This document shows positions 26,499 to 34,969 of a stretch of 64,000 nt of DNA, piece after piece. The stretch lies in assembly GCA_965183875.1 (NCBI GenBank), contig CBCYMK010000028.1, positions 169,735 through 233,734 on the forward strand, read 5' to 3'. The notes below the pieces were generated by a model, which had not been told where the DNA came from, searched no databases, and was given only the letters and a program-made list of their open reading frames with translations. The translations under genes and the position numbers were made by a program. Position 1 is the stretch's first letter; each line of letters opens with the position of its first letter. This stretch comes from UBA6772 sp965183875 (GTDB lineage Bacteria > Bacteroidota > Bacteroidia > Flavobacteriales > UBA7430).

Positions 26499-26966
26499 TT
26501 AATCCATACTAGCGAATGTCGCGTAGTTTATCTTAAAGGCTTGAGCTTTTCTAAGTTCTTGTTTAATATCTGTGATAAGTCCCATTTTAGCGTCCACATC
26601 AGCTTTAATACACGTAATAAGCTGTGATTTCTTCTCTTCTGCAGTAGCTTCTCTTTTAGCAGCTACGAATTCTTGTATATCCGAAGATAATTTAAAAGAA
26701 TCGTTTAGCTGAATACGAGGTTCAACACCAAATTTAGCTTTCATTCCACTTACGGGAGCTCCAACATAAATATAGCTACATAGCGACTTGTCTTCAATCT
26801 TTTTAACTTCAGAAGCTTTAGGTAGGCTGTTTTCTACTATAAGGGTCGTTTCTCTCATCACGGTAGTTACCATGAAGAAGAATAACAACATAAAAACGAT
26901 ATCTGGAAGGGATGCAGTAGACATCGCAGGTGTTCCACTTCCTTTTTTCTTTTTAAAACGACTCAT
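26499..26966 (-). CDS. exbD: ExbD/TolR-family protein, copy 2
   Basis: A 155-residue protein with one transmembrane helix near the N-terminus (PDIVFMLLFFFMVTTVM), preceded by TASL and containing the conserved membrane Asp that carries protons in ExbD. The rest is periplasmic (AKFGVEPRIQLNDSF...). With ExbB it energises TonB-dependent transport or a related outer-membrane process. It shares a base with the upstream exbD copy, and is the last gene of an exbB-(small protein)-exbD-exbD operon. Confidence 0.85.
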   Translation of the reverse strand: MSRFKKKKGSGTPAMSTASLPDIVFMLLFFFMVTTVMRETTLIVENSLPKASEVKKIEDKSLCSYIYVGAPVSGMKAKFGVEPRIQLNDSFKLSSDIQEFVAAKREATAEEKKSQLITCIKADVDAKMGLITDIKQELRKAQAFKINYATFASMD

Positions 26967-27508
26967 TAGTTTCCTCCTACTTTTTTAGGTTCAGCTTCAG
27001 AGATCTTAGAAGGATACATCTTGCGAATCTCTTTCTTGTTCTCTCCTTCTAGCTCAGCATAGTAAGCTCCAAATTTCTTTTGTGCTTCTCTATCTCTTAG
27101 TTCGCGATAAGCGGCAGAAAGCTCGTTTTGTACTTTTATGTACATTTCGTACGAAGTACCACGATCGTTCTGTAAAGAGATAATAGCCTTTTGTGGATTG
27201 TCAGATAATTCAGGGTTCTTCCCCCAGTTGTCCAAGAATAATTTAGCTCCTTCGCGCAGTTGCGAAATATCCATCAATTCTTCTTCAACTAGAAGTTGGT
27301 CTTTTGCGTTAACTAACACCACATAGATATTCTTCGATTTTATTTGAGAATCGTCTATAATTTCTTCCTCCTCTGGCATAGCTGGTAATTTACGTACCAA
27401 ACCAGTATCTACATCCATTGTCGTAGTTACAAGGAAAAAGATAAGGAGTAAGAAGGCGATATCTGCCATCGAACCTGCGTTAATTTCGGGTAGTGTTCTT
27501 CTAGACAT
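26966..27508 (-). CDS. exbD: ExbD/TolR-family protein, copy 1
   Basis: A 180-residue protein with an N-terminal transmembrane helix (GSMADIAFLLLIFFLVTTTMD, carrying the proton-relay Asp) and a longer periplasmic part with a charged helical tail (AYRELRDREAQKKFGAYYAELE). The sequence is unlike copy 2 outside the membrane region, so the two likely form a heteromeric unit rather than being redundant. The paired-ExbD layout is common in Bacteroidota. Confidence 0.87.
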   Translation of the reverse strand: MSRRTLPEINAGSMADIAFLLLIFFLVTTTMDVDTGLVRKLPAMPEEEEIIDDSQIKSKNIYVVLVNAKDQLLVEEELMDISQLREGAKLFLDNWGKNPELSDNPQKAIISLQNDRGTSYEMYIKVQNELSAAYRELRDREAQKKFGAYYAELEGENKKEIRKMYPSKISEAEPKKVGGN

Positions 27509-27515
27509 AGACTTG

Positions 27516-27845
27516 CTATTTAATCTTTTTAGATACTTCCGAGTAGATTACAGATAGTATAGCACCTGCCCCAAGTATATAAAATAAGAATAATCCAGTA
27601 CCTACTTGTTTAGAGATTGTTTCAGTTACACCAAATTTAGCGTAGTGTTCTGTTACCTCATCTGTTGCTAGTAGTGTAGCGATAATGTAAATTACAAATA
27701 ATCCACCTAGAGCCATACCTATTTCTTTCGCCTTTTTAGGGTTGGAGATAAGTTGCTTTAAAGGGAATCCTACAGCTAGAATTGCTGCAGCACCCAGTAG
27801 AATATAGGTAAGTACTATACCGTAATTTGTCATGAAATCTTCCAT
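27516..27845 (-). CDS. Small membrane protein of the ExbBD cluster
   Basis: A 109-residue protein with three hydrophobic segments (YGIVLTYILLGAAAILAVGFP, GMALGGLFVIYIIATLLA, GLFLFYILGAGAILSVIYSEV). No enzymatic motif. It is encoded between exbB and the first exbD, 7 bp from the latter, so it is probably an accessory subunit of that energiser complex. This family is regularly found at this spot in Flavobacteriales (from memory). Confidence 0.7.
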   Translation of the reverse strand: MEDFMTNYGIVLTYILLGAAAILAVGFPLKQLISNPKKAKEIGMALGGLFVIYIIATLLATDEVTEHYAKFGVTETISKQVGTGLFLFYILGAGAILSVIYSEVSKKIK

Positions 27846-27872
27846 TTCAAAAAGTTTTAACGGTTAGTAAAA

Positions 27873-28721
27873 TTATTTTTTAGCTGCCTCTTGACGCGCT
27901 AAAATATCGATTAAAGTAATTGAAGCATCTTCCATAGTATTCACTAAACTATCTACTTTAGAGATAATATAATTATAAAATACTTGAAGGATCATTGCTA
28001 CGATCAAACCGAATACAGTAGTTAATAAGGCTACCTTAATACCACCGGCAACTAATGCTGGAGAAATATTGTTTTCTGCTTCAATGGCATCGAAGGCACC
28101 AATCATACCGATTACAGTACCCATAAACCCAAGCATTGGAGCAAGAGCGATAAATAAAGCAATCCATGAAGTGTTGCGTTCTAAACGACCCATTTGTACT
28201 GAACCATAAGCTACAATAGACTTCTCTACCATTTCTAATCCTTCAGTTGAGCGCTCTAAACCTTGGTAGAAAATTGAGGCAACCGGTCCAGCCGTGTTAC
28301 GACAAACTTCTTTAGCACCTTCTACACCTTTAGCTTGAAGAGCATCTTCAATTTCGCTTAAAAGTTTGTCGGTGTTAGTAGTTGCTAAGTTTAGGTAAAT
28401 AATACGCTCTATCGCTAAAGCTAAACCTAAAATAAGTGTTATTAATACAACTCCCATAAAACCAGCACCACCTTCAATAAATTTTTCTTTCAAAATTTGG
28501 TGAAAACTTGCAGGCTCTTCAGCTAGTTCTTCTACTACAGGAGCAGTTTCTTCAACAGCTACTACGCTGTCTGCTGCTGCGGAATCCACAACTAAAGAGT
28601 CGGTCATTGTTGAATCTGCTACTTGTTCAGTTGCTGTTTCAACAGTATCTTGTGCCACTACGGTAAGGGCATTCAAATTCAGCAAACCAAAAATTGCTAG
28701 AATAGAAAGTGTCTTTTTCAT
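27873..28721 (-). CDS. exbB: ExbB/TolQ/MotA proton channel family protein
   Basis: A 282-residue protein if started at ATG 28721, which gives a clean signal-like segment (MKKTLSILAIFGLLNLNALTVVAQ); an earlier ATG adds 10 residues. An Asp/Glu/Val-rich low-complexity periplasmic stretch (about 25-75) follows. Three transmembrane helices are seen: GFMGVVLITLILGLALAIERI, WIALFIALAPMLGFMGTVIGMIGAF and VALLTTVFGLIVAMILQVFYNY, with the GFMGTVIGM signature of ExbB/TolQ. It forms the proton-driven motor with the two ExbD proteins encoded downstream. Confidence 0.9.
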   Translation of the reverse strand: MKKTLSILAIFGLLNLNALTVVAQDTVETATEQVADSTMTDSLVVDSAAADSVVAVEETAPVVEELAEEPASFHQILKEKFIEGGAGFMGVVLITLILGLALAIERIIYLNLATTNTDKLLSEIEDALQAKGVEGAKEVCRNTAGPVASIFYQGLERSTEGLEMVEKSIVAYGSVQMGRLERNTSWIALFIALAPMLGFMGTVIGMIGAFDAIEAENNISPALVAGGIKVALLTTVFGLIVAMILQVFYNYIISKVDSLVNTMEDASITLIDILARQEAAKK

Positions 28722-28884
28722 CTTTTTGTAATTTGGTTGAAATAATTTCAAACTTATTCAATGCAAATTTAATTAAATCTTGCGATTAGCAAAGCGGTAA
28801 GTAAAATCTTATCGTGGATTGTGTATATAAACACTTAGAATTAAGTTTTAGTATACCAGGGAACTCGTTTTTACTGCTAATATT

Positions 28885-30000
28885 TTAAGGATTACATAAG
28901 TTGAAATCTACTATTTCCTCATTAATTTTTAACTGATACCCTAGTCCGCGTTCTAAATTCCCTATACCGTTAAATCCGTATTCAGGTAAATATGCGGTTC
29001 CCAAATTGTCTTTTACAATAACAATATTATCTATATAAGGAGAGAATGCAGTAATTGCATCTATTTGTTCAGCGCATGAAAATCCTACTAAATTCCATCC
29101 TGCATCCAAATTTATATATGTATTGAAATAATTAAGACTATATAAACATGTACCATTGTCGATACTTGTATTCTCATTGTAATTTGCAGCTTGTATATCT
29201 GTGCATCCAGCGGTTTCTACCTCATTAGAATTCAATATAAACGAACATTCCATCGTTTGGTAAAACCCAGAATACAGTTGTAAATTGATTTCAGAATCCC
29301 AATCAGATATGGGGATGTTTACATCTAAAGTATGTGTTGATTCTCCACTTAATCCGTAATAAAATACTTGTTCCATCGCTAAAGTATCGCCATTGTTGTT
29401 GAAGAGTGCAAAAGAAGGGTAGCCGAATAAGTAGGAGGAGTTTGTATTTATGCTTAGTTCTATTTGGTTGGATTCGGAGTTGAAAACTGTAGAAGTGACC
29501 TCTACTTGCTCGCAATCGTTTGTCGGAATTATATAGTCTTCTAAACTCTCAGTTAAGTTTGCAATAGACGAGTAGCTTAGTGTTGTAATAACTTCGCCAG
29601 AAGGATCTATTAAAACCCCTTTTGGGTAGCCATTAATATTGAAAAGCGTAAATATACCTCCCCCACCTTCTTGACCTGCAATAACCGGAAATTCAGAATT
29701 GTGACTTGTAGAGAAATCTATGCAAGAACTGGCAGAAGAGAAATTGTCTACCCCAATAAAAAATACACTTTGGTTGTTAGCGCCGTATGCTTCGTATGCA
29801 TTGTTAATTTCTGATGCAACACTATTGCAAGCTCCACAAGTGGTAGAGAAAAAGTCTAAGTATATATATTGGCCGCTATTGAGAATTTCTGTTGGATTGA
29901 TGTTCTCGTCTTCACTACTCACAAAGTTCATGTCTGCCGTAAATTGTGCCGCAACATTTAAAGTTATTGAGCTTAAGATTAATAAGAGTAGGTTTTTCAT
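28885..30000 (-). CDS. Secreted thioredoxin-fold protein with GCTD motif and GW module
   Basis: A 371-residue protein: signal peptide (1-18, ending NVAAQ); redoxin domain with YIYLDFFSTTCGACNSVASE (CGAC at about 56-59) and the cis-Pro segment NGYPKGVLID; a beta domain; a GCTDIQAANYNENTS...GTC Cys motif; and a final GW module (GWNLVGFSC...GLGYQLKINEE) ending 14 residues before the stop. The module suggests export by the same route as the other GW proteins here. The electron partner is unknown. It is the last clearly chromosomal gene before the accessory island. Confidence 0.65.
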   Translation of the reverse strand: MKNLLLLILSSITLNVAAQFTADMNFVSSEDENINPTEILNSGQYIYLDFFSTTCGACNSVASEINNAYEAYGANNQSVFFIGVDNFSSASSCIDFSTSHNSEFPVIAGQEGGGGIFTLFNINGYPKGVLIDPSGEVITTLSYSSIANLTESLEDYIIPTNDCEQVEVTSTVFNSESNQIELSINTNSSYLFGYPSFALFNNNGDTLAMEQVFYYGLSGESTHTLDVNIPISDWDSEINLQLYSGFYQTMECSFILNSNEVETAGCTDIQAANYNENTSIDNGTCLYSLNYFNTYINLDAGWNLVGFSCAEQIDAITAFSPYIDNIVIVKDNLGTAYLPEYGFNGIGNLERGLGYQLKINEEIVDFNLCNP

Positions 30001-30072
30001 GAGAGGTCGTTTTGGTTATTCCAAATATAGGAAGATTTGAGTGAACAGCTAAGTGATATTTTTTCTATTGTG

Positions 30073-30331
30073 TACTGTGCTCAAACTAGCAATCCCATTG
30101 CTTCGCAATTTGTGATTTAGTGTAGCTACGCTCGATATTTTTTTAGATTACCCTCTTCGTGTGTGATCCCAGACGGGGTACTGTGCTCAAACTAGCAATC
30201 CCATTGCTTCGCAATTTGGGATTTAGTGTAGCTACACTCGATATTTTTTTAGATTACCCACTTCGTGTGTGATCCCAGACGGGGTACTGTGCTCAAACTA
30301 GCAATCCCATTGCTTCGCAATTTGGGATTTT
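30073..30331. repeat. 106-bp tandem repeat, about 2.4 copies
   Basis: Units start at 30073, 30179 and 30285 with an exact 106-bp period; the third copy is cut after about 47 bp. The first two copies differ at only a few bases. Each unit holds an imperfect hairpin (AATCCCATTGC TTC GCAATTTGGGATT) and a palindrome GTGTAGCTACAC (perfect in copy 2). There is no open frame. It marks the left edge of the accessory region. Confidence 0.85.
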
Positions 30332-30376
30332 TCTATTTTCACTCAATACGAATAAATTCGATTGTGTTTAAATAGA

Positions 30377-30410
30377 AAAATCCCACTTTATAATAATAAA
30401 GTGGGATTTT
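30377..30410. terminator. Strong bidirectional hairpin at the island edge
   Basis: A 15-bp perfect stem (AAAATCCCACTTTAT left arm, 4-base AATA loop) flanked by A and T runs. On the minus strand it directly follows the tRNA-like fragment at 30414-30436, the usual tRNA-terminator arrangement. Confidence 0.8.
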
Positions 30411-30413
30411 GTT

Positions 30414-30436
30414 TGCAGAGAGGAAGGGGCGTGAAC
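30414..30436 (-). other. Degenerate tRNA 3'-end, possible attachment-site scar
   Basis: On the minus strand GTTCACGCCCCTTCCTCTCTGCA resembles the T-arm/acceptor 3' end of a tRNA-Ser (GTTCGAATCCC...CCTCTC-GCA) with a disrupted T-loop, and is followed at once by a terminator. No matching 5' half exists in the next 100 bp. The reading as an att remnant is inference. Confidence 0.3.
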
Positions 30437-30544
30437 ACTTTTTTCTTTGCGTTGATTTTCAGCTGTTTAACCCCTTGTTTTACCCAGTCAACACTGTTTA
30501 AACACTTAGGATGTTTTAGCTCTTATTATCTAGATAAATATAAT

Positions 30545-30599
30545 AAAAAAAGTCTGTTGATCGGTTATAAATATCCCTTGTTAGATTCAGGCTTTTTTA
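30545..30599 (-). terminator. Probable terminator of the SF1 helicase gene
   Basis: Arms AAAAAAGTCTG and CAGGCTTTTTT (one G-U) enclose a long loop and overlap the stop codon of the minus-strand helicase; a T-run follows on that strand. Confidence 0.45.
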
Positions 30600-33041
30600 T
30601 TTTAATTCTCTTACATTCTTATTTTTCAAATTCATATAGTCAACAACTACCTTTCCAAATTCAGAATTTCTATCATTGATTTGGATATAAAGGGTATCAA
30701 TTACTCTAGTTAGTGCCATCAATGCCCATGTGGCTGCATACATGCTTTTTCGCTGCTCGTTATTTCGATTTAGAAATAAATCTTCAGTAAGAAATTTTTC
30801 AGCATCTGAGTCTTCTCGTTTCTGTTTAAAAAACTTATCTATTGCAAAGCATGCCACAGACCAAGCCTCTAAACCTCTACAAGATTCATAATATAGTACT
30901 CTTGATTCGTAAGGTCCTGGTACAATTAGTTGAGATTTATCCGCTACAGTACCATCCCAAAATATTATGTTGTCATTTTCAATCGAATCAATATGTTTCC
31001 AAGTACCGCGTTTCAAATGTTCTGCATCTTCAATATTATCATACTCATTAATAATTGCTGATTTTGGGTTTTGGTTTTTTTGTATAGATAGTTTCTCTCT
31101 CTGTGAATTTGATTCCAGTAAAACCATAAGTGTTTCATAAGGTGTACATCCGTTTACCTCACCCTTAGTATTTAACAAATTTACTATACTGCTCACTTCA
31201 TTTGAGTTATGAGATTGTCTAAAATCAACTAATAATTCACCCTCATCTTCTGATTCTAATGATTCCAGGTCTAAGTCAATTTCAAAACGTTTTGCGACAA
31301 AATTACAAAAGTCAACCACAGTCTTTTTTATTCTATATGACTTGTTTCGAGTGTAATGCTTTTTTACTGATAGTTTTTGAGCATTCGAAACTTCCCAATT
31401 ACATAATTCAACATGTCTTATCAATTGTTCTTTACCGCCATTAGCTACAACAATATTGTTACTACCAAAAATCGAAATCAGTATTTCTTTTTCTAGTCTA
31501 TGGCAGTCTTGAGCTTCATCAACAAATAATGTTCTTTTTCTTCTGTGACCACCTACACGTCTATTTTTAAACTCAATAAATCCTTTTTTAGTAATCGTCT
31601 TTTTACCATTCTTTTCACCTTCATATTTCTTACTAAGTCCAATGGCAACATCTAATAACTCATGCTTATCTTCAACATTATATTTGTCGTAGAATTTTTC
31701 AGGTGATTCAATTTGAAGCAAAGTATTCTCTAGAACTCCGTAATAGTCAGCAAGAAATACTTCATTAGCTTCTATGTTACTAACAATTGATTTTTTATGA
31801 TTAAAGAACTCTTTACTTACCTTATTAAAGTCATTATTGTTGTTATACCGTCTAATCTTTAGAAAATTTATAAAGTCAATACCAACTTCTTTAGTTCCTA
31901 TATCAAATTCTGAATGATTTTGTATGGTCGATTTCATCTTCTCAAAATTAAATGAGTCGCCTTTTGTTTCTTGAAATACGAAATCATAGACTTTTCTCAT
32001 TCGGATTTTTAGGACATCCAAAAGCTTTTGAATACGTTTAGCATTTAATACATGCAAGACTCCAAGTGATTTACTCAGTCTGTAGAAAAATCCATGAAGA
32101 GTTAAAACTGAACTTTCACCTAGTTTGTCACTGCTTTTATCATAGAGTTTGGCATTAACATATGACTTGACCGTTTTAGCAATGTCGAAAATTAAAAGTT
32201 TATTGTAAGTCAAATACAAAGTGTTTTTGCCAGTACTGATACATTTCATTGTAAGCAAGAGTAATTCACTTGATTTTCCTGTGCCTGCCTTACCGTTAAC
32301 GATAACTAGGTTTTGATTTAACTCTTCAAAAATCTTTTTCGAACTGGAAAGTTGTTTTCCAATTCTGTCCACTTTTTTCTTTGTCAAATATCCAATTTCA
32401 CTATCTCTTGAAGCTTGGGTTGTTATTTTCTCTATGTTTTCATTTATACTTTGGTATCCAAATTCTGTTTTCCATGCTTTATAAGCAATAAAGATATCTT
32501 GGCTATTACCTTTGAAGTATTTTGATAGAGCTTTAAAATCAAACTCCTCTGAAGAAAGATAATGGTCATGGAAAACTTCAGATTTGTTTTTTATCCATAT
32601 TAGAGGTTGAACATATAAATTCTGTTTTTCAAAACCACATCGATTAGATAAATAGCTTATTAAGCTATACCTCATTGAATTGATTTCTGATGAATAATCT
32701 ATAAAATTTTCGTCAGCTAATATTTGCCCCTTGTCGTCTATTGATAGCTTACTATTTTCAAATTGATTTACAACTCGAATAGGAATGATTTGATTGTGAA
32801 AATAAATTGGGATATTATCAATTGACTTAGGAGAGTAGAAATTACCTTTTTTATCTTCTAATGCTATTATTAAAATCAGGTCAATATTTGTTTCTACTGA
32901 AACTGCAGCAGGAAAGTTATTTAAAAGAAAAATATTAGCATCAGAACATCTATATCCAATAGTGGCTCTAACATTTTCTACAAAAGCTTCATAATCGAAG
33001 AAGTCGGCTTTGCCATTTATTGGAATAATCTCAATACTCAT
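30597..33041 (-). CDS. Large SF1 (UvrD-like) helicase with unknown N-terminal domain
   Basis: An 814-residue protein. The N-terminal about 220 residues (MSIEIIPINGKADFFDYEAF, IGYRCSDANIFLLNNFPAAVS) are not recognised. An SF1 ATPase follows: Walker A VNGKAGTGKSS (about 249-258), motif Ia LYLTYNKLL, Walker B LFVDEAQDCH with the DEAQ box, and GNNIVVANGGKEQLI, with helicase C-terminal ESCRGLEAWSVACFAID and ATWALMALTRVIDTLYI corresponding to motifs V-VI. Such isolated helicases in islands are often defence components; no partner is certain. A truncated second copy of its N-terminus lies at 34745-34918, showing past duplication or recombination in this locus. Confidence 0.65.
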   Translation of the reverse strand: MSIEIIPINGKADFFDYEAFVENVRATIGYRCSDANIFLLNNFPAAVSVETNIDLILIIALEDKKGNFYSPKSIDNIPIYFHNQIIPIRVVNQFENSKLSIDDKGQILADENFIDYSSEINSMRYSLISYLSNRCGFEKQNLYVQPLIWIKNKSEVFHDHYLSSEEFDFKALSKYFKGNSQDIFIAYKAWKTEFGYQSINENIEKITTQASRDSEIGYLTKKKVDRIGKQLSSSKKIFEELNQNLVIVNGKAGTGKSSELLLLTMKCISTGKNTLYLTYNKLLIFDIAKTVKSYVNAKLYDKSSDKLGESSVLTLHGFFYRLSKSLGVLHVLNAKRIQKLLDVLKIRMRKVYDFVFQETKGDSFNFEKMKSTIQNHSEFDIGTKEVGIDFINFLKIRRYNNNNDFNKVSKEFFNHKKSIVSNIEANEVFLADYYGVLENTLLQIESPEKFYDKYNVEDKHELLDVAIGLSKKYEGEKNGKKTITKKGFIEFKNRRVGGHRRKRTLFVDEAQDCHRLEKEILISIFGSNNIVVANGGKEQLIRHVELCNWEVSNAQKLSVKKHYTRNKSYRIKKTVVDFCNFVAKRFEIDLDLESLESEDEGELLVDFRQSHNSNEVSSIVNLLNTKGEVNGCTPYETLMVLLESNSQREKLSIQKNQNPKSAIINEYDNIEDAEHLKRGTWKHIDSIENDNIIFWDGTVADKSQLIVPGPYESRVLYYESCRGLEAWSVACFAIDKFFKQKREDSDAEKFLTEDLFLNRNNEQRKSMYAATWALMALTRVIDTLYIQINDRNSEFGKVVVDYMNLKNKNVRELK

Positions 33042-33214
33042 ATTTATTTGCTTTTAACAAAATTGATTCTAAATTAACAAAATAATATTAATGTAGTCTT
33101 CTTGATTTTTTATACATATTCTAGGATAAGCTATATATTGAATAATTTAGGGTGTGTCTATTTAGAGTGATTTTTAATTAGTTTTTCCTTGAATATTAAA
33201 ATCAGTTGATTACA

Positions 33215-33403
33215 TTATTTCACGGGATTAAAAAGTGGAAACGCTCTATAGACAATCACAAATAAGAGAAGCGGAAACACTAGATCAAAGCAAAATCCTA
33301 ACATCCCATTAAAGGCGGTAAACATATACCACAACATAACCAATATGATAAATGTTGTTAGTGTCCACACTGAATAGTGTAGAATTCTTTTTGTTTTTTC
33401 CAT
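33215..33403 (-). CDS. Small two-helix membrane protein
   Basis: A 62-residue protein consisting mostly of two hydrophobic segments (VWTLTTFIILVMLWYMFTAF and GFCFDLVFPLLLFVIVYRAF) with a positive N-terminus. It lacks known motifs and its neighbours do not suggest a function. Confidence 0.4.
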   Translation of the reverse strand: MEKTKRILHYSVWTLTTFIILVMLWYMFTAFNGMLGFCFDLVFPLLLFVIVYRAFPLFNPVK

Positions 33404-33453
33404 AACTTAAATTCTATAGTTAAATTTAATCTGTTGTATCCTTGGTATTCACC

Positions 33454-33654
33454 TTAGTGTTTAATGTTTATTTCTTCCCCAGAATTGCTAACAGACTCAT
33501 CTATATTGATATAGATTTCTACTTCTTTAGCATCTGATTTGATAGGAACTATCATCTTGGCGTATTGTTTGTCTTTTGAATTTTGTAACTGATCTAGCAT
33601 CAGGTATAAGTCCTTTTCTGTAAAGGATAGGGTAACAATCATCTTTTCTTTCAT
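33454..33654 (-). CDS. Small hypothetical protein
   Basis: A 66-residue soluble, acidic protein (MIVTLSFTEKDLYLMLDQL, EVEIYINIDESV). No family recognised. The steady residue pattern and position between two genes on the same strand make it plausible. Confidence 0.4.
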   Translation of the reverse strand: MKEKMIVTLSFTEKDLYLMLDQLQNSKDKQYAKMIVPIKSDAKEVEIYINIDESVSNSGEEINIKH

Positions 33655-33703
33655 ACAATATTTCGTTTTATTTATAAAAATTAGATGGGGTACTTGATTT
33701 TAT

Positions 33704-34540
33704 CTATTCGTATGCTTCTCCATTCCATTTTAATATTTCGTCGCACTCTAGAACAATGTCATGAACATCATTCGTTGTTGACGTCATAATTCCAATTCTT
33801 TTAGGTGAAGAATATTCTTCACAATAATAAGTAGAGCCATTTCCAAAATTAATTCTCCACCTGAGTAATCTACCCCATCTCCACCAGTATGAAGCAGATA
33901 GTGTATCTACTTTATAGTCATTATCAATATCGAAAGTCAGTGAAATTCTATTATCAACGCTTGTGTGAGGATCAGGGTAAGTATTTTGATAATCTAGAGA
34001 TGTTAATTCGACTATGGCAGGAACCTGTTGGTCAACAATTTCATTTATGAGTTTAAATTTATGTTCTACAAGTTTATACTCCAGGACTCTGTCATTACAC
34101 ATAGAAGTGTTACCTGCACCTTCATGAACTTCATCAACAACAAACGAAAAACCAAGTTCTGTTTGAAGAACTTCAATACCATTCCAGTCGTATCCTACAA
34201 TATCACTTTTATGAAACTTATTCCCATCGAAAGAGAATATTTGAAAACTGTTTGCACAGCAATTACCTCCACATGCAGTTATATGTTGTATAAGAAGATC
34301 ATCATATTTATCTTTGTTAAAGTCATCAATTCTATCTATGCGAAGGCACAATTCCTCTTCCTGGGAAATTAGAATATATTCTTTACCATTAATCACAGCT
34401 TTAACCTCATCATGATAATCCGCATTCTGTGTTAATGAGTATGTAATTGATTGCTGTGCTTGACAGATTTGAATTGTAAAGCCAGTAATAATTATAAATA
34501 GAACTTTAATAGTTATTTCCATGAAACAAAAATATTTCAT
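33704..34540 (-). CDS. Secreted hypothetical protein, FG-GAP/VCBS-like pattern
   Basis: A 278-residue protein with an N-terminal signal (hydrophobic KVLFIIITGFTIQICQA; an internal ATG at residue 7 is an equally good start). DDFNKDKYDDLLIQH and FDIDNDYKVDTLSA resemble calcium-binding repeats of FG-GAP/VCBS proteins. Four Cys (ACGGNCC) are clustered in the middle. Exported or periplasmic; function unknown. Confidence 0.5.
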   Translation of the reverse strand: MKYFCFMEITIKVLFIIITGFTIQICQAQQSITYSLTQNADYHDEVKAVINGKEYILISQEEELCLRIDRIDDFNKDKYDDLLIQHITACGGNCCANSFQIFSFDGNKFHKSDIVGYDWNGIEVLQTELGFSFVVDEVHEGAGNTSMCNDRVLEYKLVEHKFKLINEIVDQQVPAIVELTSLDYQNTYPDPHTSVDNRISLTFDIDNDYKVDTLSASYWWRWGRLLRWRINFGNGSTYYCEEYSSPKRIGIMTSTTNDVHDIVLECDEILKWNGEAYE

Positions 34541-34744
34541 AAGTATGCACTGGATATGCGTATTTAAAATTATTTATTTAGAGAGAAATTAGTAAACGAA
34601 CTCGAATTTGAATCTGCTAGATTTATTAACACATCTATATTTTCTCTTCTTTTTAGAAATGATGGGTAGTTACTTCAAACTAACCCGCTTCTGTACATCG
34701 TCAGCTGGAGTTGGACTATAAATTAGTAAATTTAAGTCACACTT

Positions 34745-34918
34745 TCATAAAGGAAGGTTAACATTCGTTTCTAAAGAAACTGCTGCTGGAAAGTTGTTAA
34801 ATGCAAAGATCTTAGCGTCAGAACAAGTTTTCCCAATAGTTGCTTCACAGGTTGTTTTGAATTTATCATAATCGAAAAATTCAAACTGTCCATTTATTTC
34901 AATTAGTTCTATGTTTAT
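34745..34918 (-). pseudogene. Truncated relic of the SF1 helicase N-terminus
   Basis: This 58-codon minus-strand stretch reads INIELIEINGQFEFFDYDKF ... CSDAKIFAFNNFPAAVSLET, closely matching the first about 55 residues of the helicase at 30597-33041 (MSIEIIPINGKADFFDYEAF ... CSDANIFLLNNFPAAVSVET). The start codon is ATA instead of ATG and a TGA stops the frame where the homology ends. The remaining region between 34541 and 34969 shows no other gene. Confidence 0.75.
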
Positions 34919-34969
34919 TTTTCAATTCTTGATCAAAACTTGTTATTGTTTATCTAATCCTTCCTGATT

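Noticed and set aside
30073..30331. CRISPR-like array
   Set aside because: The units are 106 bp long and contiguous, with no spacers and no cas genes nearby.
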